A stretch of 17,035 bases of DNA from Erwinia pyrifoliae DSM 12163 (lineage in GTDB: Bacteria > Pseudomonadota > Gammaproteobacteria > Enterobacterales > Enterobacteriaceae). The position numbers and the translations under genes are program-made. The DNA is taken from NCBI RefSeq assembly GCF_000026985.1, contig NC_017390.1, positions 2,107,808-2,124,842 of the forward strand, given 5' to 3'. Of the stretch, positions 1-9,880 are shown piece by piece (the stretch's first letter is position 1; the number at the start of each line of letters is the position of its first letter). The notes under the pieces were generated by a model, which did no database searches, was not told the origin of the DNA, and saw only the letters and a program-made list of their open reading frames with translations.

Positions 1-291
1 AAGGCCGCCGTTGCCGCCGCCGTCGCCCGCGCCAAAGCCAAAAAAGCGGCACAGGCCGCCCCCGCCACTGCGGAACAAGCAGCACATGCACAACAGCCCG
101 CAGTAGAACAGGATCCACGTAAGGCCGCCGTTGCCGCCGCCGTCGCCCGCGCCAAAGCGAAGAAAGCGGCACAGCGCCAGGCGACTGAAGCAGAACAGCT
201 TAATGATGTTGAAGCACCAGCCGCTTCAGATGATGCACGCAAAGCAGCGGTGGCAGCCGCTATTGCGCGCGTGAAAGCGCGTAAAACCCAG
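1..291 (+). repeat. 120-bp tandem repeats inside rsxC
   Basis: Similar blocks begin at 1, 121 and 241, an exact 120-bp (40-codon) period. The first 54 bases of the first two copies differ at only two positions (39 and 42), both synonymous. The third copy is diverged at the DNA level but keeps the protein pattern [15 protein letters not shown]. The spacer between blocks varies in sequence but not in length. The near identity of two copies indicates recent duplication or conversion; more copies probably lie upstream of the window. Confidence 0.85.
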
Positions 292-315
292 CAGCCTTCG
301 ATGCAAGAGGATTAA
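1..315 (+). CDS. rsxC: RsxC/RnfC, C-terminal repeat region (5' end outside window)
   Basis: Frame 1 is open from the window edge to a TAA at 313-315. It encodes an Ala/Lys-rich tail with three copies of a block like [15 protein letters not shown], each preceded by DPR or DAR, and ends SMQED. This is the C-terminal extension typical of enterobacterial RsxC (RnfC), the NADH-, FMN- and 4Fe-4S-binding peripheral subunit of the Rsx/Rnf electron-transfer complex; the catalytic part lies upstream of the window. The next gene, rsxD, starts directly after the stop codon, and its Shine-Dalgarno GAGG (307-310) lies in the last rsxC codons, so the two genes are very likely translationally coupled. Identity rests on the repeats plus the unmistakable rsxD-rsxG-rsxE downstream. 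Partial gene. Confidence 0.93.
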   Translation, partial: KAAVAAAVARAKAKKAAQAAPATAEQAAHAQQPAVEQDPRKAAVAAAVARAKAKKAAQRQATEAEQLNDVEAPAASDDARKAAVAAAIARVKARKTQQPSMQED

Positions 316-1377
316 ATGGCTTTTCGTATTGCAAGTTCCCCCTACACCCATAATCACCGCAGCACCAGCCGCATTATGCTGCTGGTGCTGATCGCCGCAA
401 TACCCGGCGTTGCCGCGCAATGGTACTACTTTGGCTGGGGTAATCTCGTCCAGATATTCATTGCCTCGGTCGCTGCCATCGTTGCAGAAGCGGCAATTCT
501 GCACCTGCGTAAACAGCCGCTGGCTGAAACGCTGAAGGACAACTCCGCGCTGCTCACCGCCCTGCTGCTGGGCGTCAGTATTCCCTCGCTGGCTCCCTGG
601 TGGATGGTGACCATCGGTACGGTGTTCGCGATTATTATCTCCAAGCAGCTGTATGGCGGCCTCGGGCAGAACCCGTTCAACCCGGCGATGGTCGGCTACG
701 TGATGTTGGTGATCTCTTTCCCGGTACAGATGACCAGCTGGTTACCTCCCGCCGGTTTGCAGGGCATTACCCCCGGTTTTGCCGATACGCTGAGCATGGT
801 TTTCCACCTCCATACGCTGGATGGCCACACCATGCAGCAGCTGCAGATAGGGATTGACGGCATCAGCCAGGCCACGCCGCTGGATAACTTCAAGACCGGG
901 CTTCGTGCCGGTCAGAGCGCGGAGCAGCTGCTGGCGCAGCCTCTTTACAGCGGCGTAGTGGCCGGGCTTGGCTGGCAGTGGGTGAATATCGGCTTCCTGC
1001 TGGGCGGCATCTTCCTGCTGTTCACGCGCTCCATCCGCTGGCATATTCCGGTGAGCTTTATCGCCTCGCTGGCGTTTTGTGCCACGCTGGGCTGGCTGTT
1101 TTCCCCACAGAGTCTGGTTCCGCCGATGATCCACCTGTTTTCCGGGGCCACCATGCTCGGCGCGTTCTTTATCGCCACCGACCCGGTTACCGCCTCTACC
1201 ACCAATAAAGGCCGGCTGGTTTACGGTGTACTGATTGGCCTGTTGACGTGGTTAATCCGCAGTTACGGCGGCTATCCCGACGGGCTGGCTTTCGCCGTGC
1301 TGCTGGCCAATATTTGCGTACCTTTGATTGATTATTATACGCAGCCGCGCGTATACGGACACCGTAAGGGGAAGTGA
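316..1377 (+). CDS. rsxD: RsxD/RnfD, membrane subunit of the Rsx electron-transfer complex
   Basis: A 353-residue polytopic inner-membrane protein, one residue longer than E. coli RsxD. Hydrophobic segments run through residues about 20-60, 75-110, 125-145 and 215-340, and the C-terminus is of the RVYGHRKGK type. The RnfD/NqrB family binds FMN covalently on a threonine. The candidate here is Thr187 in [10 protein letters not shown], the same residue number as the flavinylated Thr in the E. coli protein. The complex moves electrons from a reduced carrier across the membrane; in E. coli it keeps SoxR reduced. The ATG follows the rsxC stop with no gap and has GAGG five bases upstream; the stop overlaps the rsxG start. 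Confidence 0.97.
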   Translation: MAFRIASSPYTHNHRSTSRIMLLVLIAAIPGVAAQWYYFGWGNLVQIFIASVAAIVAEAAILHLRKQPLAETLKDNSALLTALLLGVSIPSLAPWWMVTIGTVFAIIISKQLYGGLGQNPFNPAMVGYVMLVISFPVQMTSWLPPAGLQGITPGFADTLSMVFHLHTLDGHTMQQLQIGIDGISQATPLDNFKTGLRAGQSAEQLLAQPLYSGVVAGLGWQWVNIGFLLGGIFLLFTRSIRWHIPVSFIASLAFCATLGWLFSPQSLVPPMIHLFSGATMLGAFFIATDPVTASTTNKGRLVYGVLIGLLTWLIRSYGGYPDGLAFAVLLANICVPLIDYYTQPRVYGHRKGK

Positions 1378-2009
1378 TGCTGGATGCCATTCGCAAAAAC
1401 GGCGTAACGCTGGCCGTATTCGCCGCGATCACCACCGGCCTGACGGCGGTGATCAACGCGGTGACCAAACCCACTATTGAGCATCAGACCGCACTACAAC
1501 AAAAAATCCTGTTGGATCAGGTTGTACCGCCTGAACTGTATAATAATCGCATCCAGGAAGAGTGCTACTCGGTGACTGACCCGGCGCTGGGCAACAACAA
1601 TCCGCATCACCTTTATCTGGCGCGTAAGGATGACAAACCGGTCGCCGTGGCGCTGGAAACCACCGCGCCCGACGGTTATTCTGGCAACATTCAGATGATT
1701 GTTGGTGCCAGCTTTAACGGTATCGTTTACGGTACACGCGTGGTGGAACATCACGAAACTCCTGGCCTGGGTGACAAAATCGAGCTGCGTATTTCCGACT
1801 GGATTAACAGCTTTAACGGTAAGCAGTTGAGCGGCCCCGGCGACAGCCATTTTGCGGTGAAAAAGGACGGGGGGGATTTCGATCAGTTTACCGGTGCTAC
1901 GATTACTCCGCGAGCGGTGGTGAATGCGGTTAAACGCACAACGCTGTATATTGAAACCTTACCCGGGCAGCTCTCATCGCTGCCAACCTGTGGAGATGCC
2001 AATGAGTGA
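1377..2009 (+). CDS. rsxG: RsxG/RnfG, FMN-bearing periplasmic subunit
   Basis: A 210-residue protein with an N-terminal membrane anchor (residues about 10-30) and a periplasmic FMN-binding domain. The flavinylation motif is FTGATIT, with Thr175 as the expected phosphodiester-linked FMN site, matching the E. coli position. I chose the ATG at 1377, one base overlapping the rsxD TGA, with AAGGGGA at 1366-1372 as ribosome binding site; a GTG one codon earlier (1374) is also open. The stop overlaps the start of rsxE by eight bases. A run of seven G (1869-1875) lies in the reading frame near the 3' end (codons for DGGD). Confidence 0.96.
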   Translation: MLDAIRKNGVTLAVFAAITTGLTAVINAVTKPTIEHQTALQQKILLDQVVPPELYNNRIQEECYSVTDPALGNNNPHHLYLARKDDKPVAVALETTAPDGYSGNIQMIVGASFNGIVYGTRVVEHHETPGLGDKIELRISDWINSFNGKQLSGPGDSHFAVKKDGGDFDQFTGATITPRAVVNAVKRTTLYIETLPGQLSSLPTCGDANE

Positions 2010-2703
2010 AGCAAAAACCCTGCTGGTCGGCGGGCTGTGGAAGAATAACTCCGCGCTGGTTCAGCTGCTGGGCCTTTGCCCGCTGCTGGCCGTGACCTCA
2101 ACCGCCACTAACGCCCTCGGCCTCGGGCTGGCTACAACGCTGGTACTGACCTGCACCAACAGCGCCATCTCGTTGTCGCGCCGCTGGGTACCTGCTGAAA
2201 TCCGTATTCCGATCTACGTGATGATTATCGCGGCAGTGGTGAGCTGCGTCGAGATGCTGATCAACGCCTACGCTTTCGGGCTTTATCAGTCGCTGGGTAT
2301 TTTTATCCCGCTGATCGTCACCAACTGCATTGTGGTCGGTCGGGCAGAAGCGGTCGCCTCAAAAAGCAGCGTGCCGCTGTCGGCGCTGGACGGCATGGCC
2401 ATCGGCCTGGGTGCCACCAGCGTGATGGTGGTATTAGGCTCCATACGCGAAATTATCGGCAACGGCACGGTTTTCAACGGTGCCGATCGGCTGCTCGGCC
2501 CGTGGGCTAAGGCGATGCGCATCGAAGTGGTGCATTTTGATTCACCCATGCTGCTGGCAATGCTGCCGCCGGGGGCGTTTATTGGTCTGGGGATGCTGCT
2601 GGCGGTCAAATATCTGATCGACAACAAGTTGAAACAACGTGCTGCTATCAAGGCTGAATCACAGATGCAGACGCTGCCGGAAGGGAAAACAGGGGCACTG
2701 TGA
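2002..2703 (+). CDS. rsxE: RsxE/RnfE, membrane subunit of the Rsx complex
   Basis: A 233-residue polytopic membrane protein of the RnfE/NqrD family (E. coli RsxE has 231). The start is the ATG at 2002, giving [16 protein letters not shown]; the frame is open further upstream, but the GGAG at 1992-1995 and homology fix this start. Cys26 (GLCPLLAV) and Cys109 (TNCIVVGR) are the conserved cysteines that in the RnfA/RnfE pair bind an intramembrane iron-sulfur cluster (family knowledge). The gene overlaps rsxG by eight bases and nth by four, so the last Rsx subunit and the DNA repair gene share one message. Confidence 0.97.
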   Translation: MSEAKTLLVGGLWKNNSALVQLLGLCPLLAVTSTATNALGLGLATTLVLTCTNSAISLSRRWVPAEIRIPIYVMIIAAVVSCVEMLINAYAFGLYQSLGIFIPLIVTNCIVVGRAEAVASKSSVPLSALDGMAIGLGATSVMVVLGSIREIIGNGTVFNGADRLLGPWAKAMRIEVVHFDSPMLLAMLPPGAFIGLGMLLAVKYLIDNKLKQRAAIKAESQMQTLPEGKTGAL

Positions 2704-3335
2704 ACAAGGAAAAGCGTCATAATATTCTGCTGCGGCTGCGCGATAACAATCCGCATCCCACCACTGAACTCAACTTTACCTCACCTTTTGAACTGCTGAT
2801 TTCGGTGCTGCTCTCTGCGCAAGCTACTGACGTCAGCGTGAATAAGGCCACCGCCAGATTATACCCGGCCGCTAATACGCCTGCCGCCATCCTGGCGCTG
2901 GGCGTTGACGGGGTGAAAGAGTACATCAAAACCATTGGCCTGTTTAACAGCAAGGCTGAAAACGTGATTAAAACCTGCCGCATGCTGCTGGAACTGCACG
3001 GTGGTAAAGTGCCACAGAGCCGGGAAGCACTGGAAGCCTTACCGGGCGTAGGGCGTAAAACCGCCAATGTGGTGCTGAATACCGCCTTTGGCTGGCCAAC
3101 GATCGCCGTTGACACCCATATTTTCCGCGTCTGTAACCGTACCCGCTTTGCGCCGGGTAAAAACGTAGAAGAGGTGGAAGAGCGGCTGCTGAAGTTTGTG
3201 CCAAAGGAATTTAAGGTCGATTGCCATCACTGGTTTATCCTGCATGGCCGCTATACCTGCGTGGCGCGTAAGCCGCGCTGCGGTTCCTGCCTGATTGAAG
3301 ATCTGTGCGAATTTAAAGACAAGGTTGAGATTTAA
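2700..3335 (+). CDS. nth: Endonuclease III (DNA glycosylase/AP lyase)
   Basis: A 211-residue protein, the same length as E. coli Nth. It removes oxidised pyrimidines and cleaves the abasic strand in base-excision repair. Visible features: the helix-hairpin-helix [10 protein letters not shown] with catalytic Lys120, the catalytic Asp138 in AVDTHIFRV, and a C-terminal 4Fe-4S loop C-x6-C-x2-C-x5-C ([19 protein letters not shown]). The start is a GTG at 2700 overlapping the rsxE stop, with AGGGG at 2691-2695; alignment to the E. coli N-terminus MNKAKR supports it. Translation is probably coupled to rsxE. Confidence 0.97.
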   Translation: MNKEKRHNILLRLRDNNPHPTTELNFTSPFELLISVLLSAQATDVSVNKATARLYPAANTPAAILALGVDGVKEYIKTIGLFNSKAENVIKTCRMLLELHGGKVPQSREALEALPGVGRKTANVVLNTAFGWPTIAVDTHIFRVCNRTRFAPGKNVEEVEERLLKFVPKEFKVDCHHWFILHGRYTCVARKPRCGSCLIEDLCEFKDKVEI

Positions 3336-3396
3336 CCGGAAGCTGGCGGAGGCAAACTGGCTGATGTTGTTCGCCCCCGCCTGTCGGCCCGGTTAA
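3332..3396. other. Imperfect inverted repeat between convergent nth and betA
   Basis: TTAACCGG (3332-3339, including the nth stop codon) pairs with CCGGTTAA (3389-3396). Inside it, GGCGGAGGC (3345-3353) pairs with GCCCCCGCC (3373-3381) with one mismatch. The result is a long two-part hairpin, with no T-tract on either strand. It could act as an mRNA 3' end stabiliser or weak terminator for nth, or mark the edge of the bet insertion. Function is inferred. Confidence 0.5.
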
Positions 3397-3435
3397 AGCG
3401 CGTCGCCCGTTGAAAGGTTGACGCCGGGGAACCGA

Positions 3436-5076
3436 CTAAAGTGTGTAATACCCGGCCGTTGACAGGGGCAGCGGTGCCTTGCCACGAATGGCATCGGAGA
3501 TTTTCTCGGCAATCATCACCGTCGGCGCATTCAGGTTACCGGTAGTGATCTGCGGCATAACAGAGGCATCAACCACGCGCAGCCGCTGCATGCCATGTAC
3601 CCGCCCTTCTGCATCGACTACCGCCATATCGTCATTACCCATCGCGCAGCTGCCGCAAGGATGATAGGCGGTTTCTGCGTGTTCGCGGATAAAGGCATCG
3701 ATCTCTGCATCGCTCTGTACGTGGTTGCCCGGCTGTAACTCTTCACCGCAGTATTCAGCCAGCGCGGGCTGACGCATGATTTCACGCGTCAGACGCACCG
3801 CATTACGGAACTCTACCCAGTCGCGCTCCTCCGACATGTAGTTGAAGAAAATCGACGGCGCAGCATACGGATGTTTCGAGGTCAGCTTAACGCGTCCACG
3901 GCTCATTGAACGCATCGGACCAACGTGGGCCTGGAAGCCGTGCTGTTTCACCGGGCTGGTGCCGTTATAGTTAATGGCTACCGGCAGGAAGTGGTACTGC
4001 AAGTCTGGCCAGCCCGGCTGGTCATCGCTGCGGATGAAGCCACCGGCTTCAAACTGGTTGCTGGCGCCAATGCCGGTGCCTTTCAGCATCCACTCCGCAC
4101 CGATTGCCGGCTGGTTCCACCACTGCAACGCCGGATAGAGGCTGACCGGCTTTTTACAGCCGTACTGCATATACACTTCCAGGTGATCCTGCAGGTTGCG
4201 ACCAACGCCCGGTAACGCGTGAACCACCTCAATATCCAGCTCGCGCAGCCACTCTTCCGGCCCGACGCCCGAACGTTGCAGGATCTGCGGCGAATTAATC
4301 GCACCTGCGCACAGCAGCACTTCACGCGCTGCTTCAGCCTGTTCCTGCTTGCCGTTACGCAGCCAGGTCACGCCGGTGGCGGTTTTACCCTCAAACAGAA
4401 TGCGGTCAGTCTGCGCATGGGTAACAATGGTCAGATTAGGGCGCTGTTTAGCCACGTCCAGGTAACCGCGCGCGGTGCTGGAGCGACGGCCTTGAGCGGT
4501 AACCGTGCGGTCCATAGGGCCAAATCCATCCTGGCGGTAACCGTTCAGGTCATCGGTTTCATGATGTCCGGCCTGCTTCGCGGCATCGATAAAAGCGCGA
4601 TAAAGGGGATTATTGCCCTGTTTTGGCGTGGTGACGCTAAGATAGCCTTCACCACCGTGCCAGTCGTTTTCACCAATATCACGCTTCTCGGCGCGTCTGA
4701 AATAGGGCAGGCAGTTGAGATAAGACCAGTTTTCCAGCCCCGGCTTGCTGGCCCAGTTATCGTAGTCCATGGCGTTACCACGGATATAGCACATCCCGTT
4801 GATCAACGAAGAGCCACCCAGCCCTTTACCACGACCACACTCCATGCGGCGATTGTCCATGTGCGGCTCGGGATCGGTTTCAAACGCCCAATTGTAACGT
4901 TTACCTTGCAGAGGATAGGCCAAAGCGGCTGGCATTTGGGTACGGAAGTCCCAGCGGTGATCTTTGCCGCCTGCTTCCAGTAACAGTACCGATACGCCAG
5001 CATCCTCAGTCAGACGGGTCGCCAGTACATTGCCTGCTGAGCCTGCACCGATAATGATATAGTCAAATTTCTGCAT
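3436..5076 (-). CDS. betA: Choline dehydrogenase (oxygen-dependent, FAD, GMC family)
   Basis: A 546-residue GMC oxidoreductase that oxidises choline to betaine aldehyde at the inner membrane, the first step of glycine betaine synthesis. Seen in sequence: the N-terminal FAD-binding motif [13 protein letters not shown] (from Gly10) ending in LLLEAGG, the GMC signature 1 region ([20 protein letters not shown]), signature 2 ([16 protein letters not shown]), the active-site region [10 protein letters not shown], and the C-terminal [16 protein letters not shown]. The start is the ATG at 5076 with a perfect GGAGG upstream (5081-5085 on the minus strand); the 15 codons open before it do not align with the family. 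It is the last gene of the betIBA operon, 45 bases after betB. It ends about ten residues shorter than E. coli BetA. Confidence 0.95.
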   Translation of the reverse strand: MQKFDYIIIGAGSAGNVLATRLTEDAGVSVLLLEAGGKDHRWDFRTQMPAALAYPLQGKRYNWAFETDPEPHMDNRRMECGRGKGLGGSSLINGMCYIRGNAMDYDNWASKPGLENWSYLNCLPYFRRAEKRDIGENDWHGGEGYLSVTTPKQGNNPLYRAFIDAAKQAGHHETDDLNGYRQDGFGPMDRTVTAQGRRSSTARGYLDVAKQRPNLTIVTHAQTDRILFEGKTATGVTWLRNGKQEQAEAAREVLLCAGAINSPQILQRSGVGPEEWLRELDIEVVHALPGVGRNLQDHLEVYMQYGCKKPVSLYPALQWWNQPAIGAEWMLKGTGIGASNQFEAGGFIRSDDQPGWPDLQYHFLPVAINYNGTSPVKQHGFQAHVGPMRSMSRGRVKLTSKHPYAAPSIFFNYMSEERDWVEFRNAVRLTREIMRQPALAEYCGEELQPGNHVQSDAEIDAFIREHAETAYHPCGSCAMGNDDMAVVDAEGRVHGMQRLRVVDASVMPQITTGNLNAPTVMIAEKISDAIRGKAPLPLSTAGYYTL

Positions 5077-5121
5077 GTAACCTCCGGAAAAATACCGTGG
5101 CGCAACCGCCACGGCAAGCAA

Positions 5122-6579
<1,458 letters not shown>

Positions 6580-6596
6580 AATTCCTTCTCCTCCTG

Positions 6597-7196
6597 TCAG
6601 GGGGTGACTGCGCTGTTTAACCACAGCGCAAGATTTTGATAACAAAGCATGCGGGCCTGCTCCAGACCCTGCTCCATCGGCAGCGGTGCCAGCGTTAAAC
6701 GCAGCCACAGACCATCAATTATTGCCGCCAGGCTTGACGCGGCGGCACGCGCCTGATGCCCGGGCATAACCCGGCGAAATTGTGCCGTCAAATTCGAATA
6801 CAGCCGACGGTCGTTTATTCGCTGCAGGCGATTCAGATTAGGCTGATACAGGCTTTCCGCCCAGAAAACCAGCCAGGTCTTCAGCACGGGGGGGGTAATC
6901 TGGCTGATGTCAAAATTACCATCAATGATAGCTTTAACCTGAGCTTCAGCATCGTTACCTGCTTTCAGGCGCTGGTGCCGTAATGCGACATAAAGGTCAG
7001 ACAGGATCTGCAGCATACAGGCTTCGAGCAGGCTGTTTTTGTCACCAAAGTAGTGACTGACAATGCCGGTTGATACTCCGGCCTCTTTCGCAATCAGCGC
7101 CAGGCTGGCATTAGCCAGACCTACCCGGTCGATGACCGTCAGCGTAGCATTAATCAGCTGCGCCTGACGGATCGCTTTCATTCCTATCTTAGGCAT
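6597..7196 (-). CDS. betI: BetI, TetR-type repressor of the bet genes
   Basis: A 199-residue TetR-family regulator (E. coli BetI has 195), beginning [15 protein letters not shown]. The helix-turn-helix occupies residues about 29-55 ([23 protein letters not shown]), with the TetR-typical Tyr-Phe at its end. BetI represses bet transcription and is relieved by choline (family knowledge). It is the first gene of the operon; betB follows after 17 bases. A palindromic operator candidate covers the -35 element 50 bases upstream, which implies autoregulation. A run of eight C in the coding strand (6888-6895, codons for TPP) is a possible slippage site. The ribosome binding site is weak (GATGAAG). Confidence 0.95.
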   Translation of the reverse strand: MPKIGMKAIRQAQLINATLTVIDRVGLANASLALIAKEAGVSTGIVSHYFGDKNSLLEACMLQILSDLYVALRHQRLKAGNDAEAQVKAIIDGNFDISQITPPVLKTWLVFWAESLYQPNLNRLQRINDRRLYSNLTAQFRRVMPGHQARAAASSLAAIIDGLWLRLTLAPLPMEQGLEQARMLCYQNLALWLNSAVTP

Positions 7197-7229
7197 CGCT
7201 TCATCGGTTTTGACTATTGAATGATTGTG

Positions 7230-7258
7230 ATTATAGATTTTTTATATTGAACGTTCAA
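7230..7258 (-). promoter_or_regulatory. betIBA promoter (TTGAAC-N17-TATAAT)
   Basis: Read on the minus strand, TTGAAC (7258-7253) is followed by a 17-base spacer and a perfect TATAAT (7235-7230). The start codon of betI is 34 bases beyond the -10 element, which predicts a short leader. The -35 hexamer lies wholly inside the palindrome at 7246-7259, so a bound repressor would block RNA polymerase. Confidence 0.8.
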
Positions 7259-7259
7259 T
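7246..7259. promoter_or_regulatory. Candidate BetI operator, perfect 14-bp palindrome
   Basis: ATTGAACGTTCAAT is a perfect palindrome centred between 7252 and 7253. TetR-family dimers bind such inverted repeats, and BetI sites in enterobacteria are, as I recall them, of the TTGAACGTTCAA type. Its position over the betI -35 element fits repression by BetI. Confidence 0.75.
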
Positions 7260-7267
7260 CAATAAAA

Positions 7268-7281
7268 AAATTGGCCAATTT
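7268..7281. promoter_or_regulatory. Second palindrome upstream of betI
   Basis: AAATTGGCCAATTT is a second perfect 14-bp palindrome. Its centre (7274/7275) is exactly 22 bases, about two helical turns, from the centre of the first. The half-sites resemble the first (ATTGrnC versus ATTGGCC) but the core is GGCC rather than ACGT. It may be a second BetI site or the site of another regulator. Inference only. Confidence 0.45.
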
Positions 7282-7746
7282 GTTTATTCAGGACGCAAAT
7301 TATCGACCAGAGACGGCTTCACCGACCGTACGCGTGCCTGTCTGCCATTCACATGTGCAGAATGCCGCTGTCGCGTGATTTATCGCTTATAAACTCATTT
7401 AGATCAGCATAAAAAATGTTGAATTGGTAAAAAAAATCAGCGTGGTTTGTTACTATTTGGCAATGCAACGGCTGATCCTACCTGAGATGCTTCCCCTACC
7501 TGCTATAAGCAGATATGCACGCGCAGACCCTGATTTATAGAACAAAAAACCATTTAATCGTCTTAATCCTTTCAACTGACTGTATTCGGCATATTCAACA
7601 TAAATTAAAAAAGGCTTGCCTCATTGTGTGCGATCGGCGAGATTATTGGCGTTTTTTTCTCTATTATTATTAAAAAACGTGCGCGCCTTACGGATTACGC
7701 CGACTTAATTCCTGATGCAAAACAGGATCTGAATTCAGAGGTACAA
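7282..7746. other. Long AT-rich intergenic region between divergent betI and dtpA
   Basis: This stretch of about 465 bases carries no recognised gene. It is rich in A/T runs, for example around 7410-7437, 7541-7555 and 7606-7613, and suits binding by nucleoid proteins. I see no dtpA promoter with both hexamers well placed. In E. coli, betT is transcribed away from betI; no betT or recognisable piece of it is here. The last 123 bases (7624-7746) are open in frame with dtpA but do not resemble the family, so I treat them as leader. Confidence 0.6.
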
Positions 7747-9225
7747 GTGTCAACTGCAAACAAACATCCTGAGGCTGCCAGCCTCAACGCTTTCAAGCAA
7801 CCGCGATCGTTTTATCTGATTTTTTCCATCGAATTGTGGGAACGCTTCGGCTATTACGGTCTTCAGGGCATTATGGCGGTTTACCTGGTGAAAATGCTGG
7901 GTATGTCCGAAGCACAATCCATCACGCTGTTCGCTTCATTCAGTGCGCTGGTCTATGGCCTGATCGCCGTGGGTGGCTGGCTGGGTGACAAAGTTCTGGG
8001 CACCAAACGCGTTATTGTATTGGGAACGCTGGTGCTGGCGCTGGGCTATGCGCTGGTGGCGTGGTCCGGTCACGATATCGCCATGATCTACTTCGGCATG
8101 GCGACCATTGCCGTGGGTAATGGCCTGTTTAAGGCTAACCCATCTTCGCTGCTTTCGACCTGTTACGAAAAAGACGATCCCCGTCTCGATGGCGCGTTCA
8201 CCATGTATTATATGGCGATCAATATCGGGTCATTTTTCTCCATGCTGGCAACCCCGTGGCTGGCGGCTCAGTTCGGCTGGAGTACTGCCTTTGGCTTATC
8301 CTTCGTCGGCATGCTGATCACCCTGGTAAACTTTATGTTTTTCCGTAAATGGGTGAAGGATCATGGCTCCAAACCCGATTTTGCACCGCTGAATATGGGA
8401 AAACTGCTGGTAACCCTGCTGGGTATAGCAGTGATGATCGCGGCGGCAACCTGGCTTCTTCATAACCAGGATATTGCACGCATGGTACTGGGTGCTGTCG
8501 CTGTCGCTATCGTGGTGATTTTCACCAAAGAAGCGCTGACGCTGAAGGGTGCAGCACGCCGTAAGATGATTGTTGCGTTCCTGCTGATGCTGGAAGCCAT
8601 TGTATTCTTCGTACTTTATATGCAGATGCCAACTTCGCTTAACTTCTTCGCTATTCGTAACGTGGAACACAGTTTGCTGGGCATTGCTTTCCAACCTGAG
8701 CAGTTCCAGGCACTGAACCCGTTCTGGATTATGATTTTCAGCCCGTTACTGGCAGCCCTGTATAACAAGTTGGGCGACCGTATGCCCATGCCGCATAAGT
8801 TCGCGCTGGGTATGGTCCTTTGCTCTGCCGCGTTTCTTGTTCTGCCGCTGGGCGCTTCACTGGCTAATAAGATGGGTATCGTTTCAGTCGGCTGGCTGGT
8901 GCTTAGCTACGCGTTACAAAGCGTGGGGGAACTGATGATTTCCGGCCTGGGTCTGGCAATGGTGGCACAACTGGTGCCGCAACGCCTTATGGGCTTCATT
9001 ATGGGGTCGTGGTTCCTCACGACTGCCGGTGCAGCGATGGTGGCAGGAAAAGTGGCCAATCTGATGGCGGTACCCGAAAATATTACCAACCCGCTGCTGT
9101 CGCTGCACGTCTACGGCGATATATTCTTCAAGATTGGTATCACTACCGGCGTTATCGCCGTATTGATGATACTGGCTGCGCCGCTGCTGAACCGCATGAC
9201 GCAGGATGAACAGCCCGGCGTTTAA
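7747..9225 (+). CDS. dtpA: Di-/tripeptide:proton symporter DtpA (TppB), POT family
   Basis: A 492-residue major-facilitator transporter importing di- and tripeptides with protons across the inner membrane. Seen: the ExxER proton-coupling motif ELWER (residues 29-33), POT signatures [18 protein letters not shown] and [15 protein letters not shown], the stretch [13 protein letters not shown], and about 14 hydrophobic segments. I chose the GTG at 7747, with GAGG at 7738-7741 upstream, because it gives (M)[18 protein letters not shown], matching the E. coli N-terminus MSTANQKP. A frame open from a GTG at 7624 would add 41 residues unlike the family. In E. coli the gene directly follows nth; here betIBA intervenes. 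Confidence 0.95.
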   Translation: MSTANKHPEAASLNAFKQPRSFYLIFSIELWERFGYYGLQGIMAVYLVKMLGMSEAQSITLFASFSALVYGLIAVGGWLGDKVLGTKRVIVLGTLVLALGYALVAWSGHDIAMIYFGMATIAVGNGLFKANPSSLLSTCYEKDDPRLDGAFTMYYMAINIGSFFSMLATPWLAAQFGWSTAFGLSFVGMLITLVNFMFFRKWVKDHGSKPDFAPLNMGKLLVTLLGIAVMIAAATWLLHNQDIARMVLGAVAVAIVVIFTKEALTLKGAARRKMIVAFLLMLEAIVFFVLYMQMPTSLNFFAIRNVEHSLLGIAFQPEQFQALNPFWIMIFSPLLAALYNKLGDRMPMPHKFALGMVLCSAAFLVLPLGASLANKMGIVSVGWLVLSYALQSVGELMISGLGLAMVAQLVPQRLMGFIMGSWFLTTAGAAMVAGKVANLMAVPENITNPLLSLHVYGDIFFKIGITTGVIAVLMILAAPLLNRMTQDEQPGV

Positions 9226-9240
9226 TTTCTCATTCATGTG

Positions 9241-9260
9241 GCCGGGGTCTTTTCCCCGGC
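9241..9260 (+). terminator. GC-rich hairpin after dtpA
   Basis: GCCGGGG (9241-9247), a six-base loop TCTTTT, and CCCCGGC (9254-9260) form a perfect 7-bp stem 15 bases after the dtpA stop. The downstream side is TTCATC, so the T-tract is poor. It also follows the end of the 89-codon minus-strand frame at 9265, so it could serve both convergent units. Confidence 0.6.
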
Positions 9261-9264
9261 TTCA

Positions 9265-9534
9265 TCACCCTGCTCCCCTGTTTTGTCTGCTTTTACCCAC
9301 CGCCTGGCAATGAGCGCTACCCGGCAGGGTTTTATCCAGCGTCTCAATCTTGAAGCCTGACTGGCTCAGGCCCGTGATTATCAACTTTGCCGCCGCCGTG
9401 ACGCGCTCGTCCGCGCTGGCATCGGTTAACGCCAGCCCATCCTGCCAGATATTCATATCGCTAAGGTGTGTCACCGGGCCGAAACACGCATAATTATTTC
9501 TGTAAGACAGGCGTATAAAGCGGGCGATACGCAC
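9265..9534 (-). CDS. Unrecognised small ORF, 89 codons
   Basis: A minus-strand frame starting with GTG at 9534, preceded by GAGGAAGT, a fair Shine-Dalgarno sequence, and ending four bases before the GC-rich hairpin at 9241-9260. The product starts MRIARFIRLSYRNNY, has a middle part with an amphipathic helix-like run (ERVTAAAKLIITGLSQSGF), and ends basic. I recognise no family, signal peptide or membrane segment. E. coli has no gene that I know of here. In favour of a gene: the ribosome binding site and its convergent position on the hairpin. Against: short length and no recognised homology. It may be a remnant. Confidence 0.3.
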   Translation of the reverse strand: MRIARFIRLSYRNNYACFGPVTHLSDMNIWQDGLALTDASADERVTAAAKLIITGLSQSGFKIETLDKTLPGSAHCQAVGKSRQNRGAG

Positions 9535-9611
9535 ACTTCCTCATGTGAATGAGCGCGACGATATAGCAGGCCGGTGATAAAAAACAAGATAGCAGATATG
9601 ACATTTCCTAC

Positions 9612-9623
9612 TGATCTATATCA
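9612..9623. promoter_or_regulatory. Palindrome resembling an FNR/CRP-family site
   Basis: TGATctatATCA matches the core of the FNR consensus TTGAT-N4-ATCAA; the outermost base on each side does not match. It lies 67 bases before a small + strand frame at 9690 and 258 bases before gst. The whole 12-mer can occur by chance in AT-rich DNA, so this is a weak call. Confidence 0.3.
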
Positions 9624-9689
9624 TTTTTTCATGTAACACGAGTCAAGTAATTTGAAATAATTATGACTATCTCAACGGATGAGAGATCA

Positions 9690-9773
9690 ATGAACAACAG
9701 CCCGATGAGGGTGACAACGACGCTTGCTTTTGAGGCTTTATATCACGCGCCGAGGCTAAGCGATATTGATTGA
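9690..9773 (+). CDS. Possible 27-codon small ORF upstream of gst
   Basis: ATG at 9690 preceded by GGATGAGAG, a usable ribosome binding site. The product, written in two parts, is MNNSPMRVTTTLAFE then ALYHAPRLSDID. It is not recognised, has no membrane segment, and its stop is 107 bases before gst. It may be a leader peptide, a small protein, or chance. Confidence 0.2.
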   Translation: MNNSPMRVTTTLAFEALYHAPRLSDID

Positions 9774-9820
9774 CTACCCCAAACCCACCCTTACCAAACT
9801 ATTGATCCAGCCCACAGACA

Positions 9821-9850
9821 TTTACTGTTTGTCGCAGTAAGCTTTACTGT
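9821..9850. repeat. Repeated TTTACTGT motif and inverted repeat before gst
   Basis: TTTACTGT occurs at 9821-9828 and again at 9843-9850, 22 bases apart, on the same face of the helix. Between them CAGTAA (9835-9840) forms an inverted repeat with TTACTG (9822-9827). The cluster ends about 20 bases before the gst ribosome binding site. Two direct copies plus an inverted partner suggest operator half-sites for a regulator of gst, or a hairpin in its leader. The regulator is unknown. Confidence 0.35.
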
Positions 9851-9880
9851 CGTCCGACCCCAGTCCCGAAGGAGAACGCA

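Noticed and set aside
226..504. Minus-strand 92-codon frame over the rsxC-rsxD junction
   Set aside because: It lies opposite well-supported rsxC and rsxD and has no family features; shadow frame.
742..1134. 130-codon minus-strand frame opposite rsxD
   Set aside because: rsxD is certain by length and motifs; the antisense product is charged and low in complexity, with no ribosome binding site noticed.
2286..2756. 156-codon minus-strand frame opposite rsxE and nth
   Set aside because: Covered by two strongly identified genes on the other strand.
4219..4983. 254-codon + strand frame opposite betA
   Set aside because: Fully inside betA, whose FAD and GMC motifs are intact; the antisense frame is a by-product of GC-rich codons.
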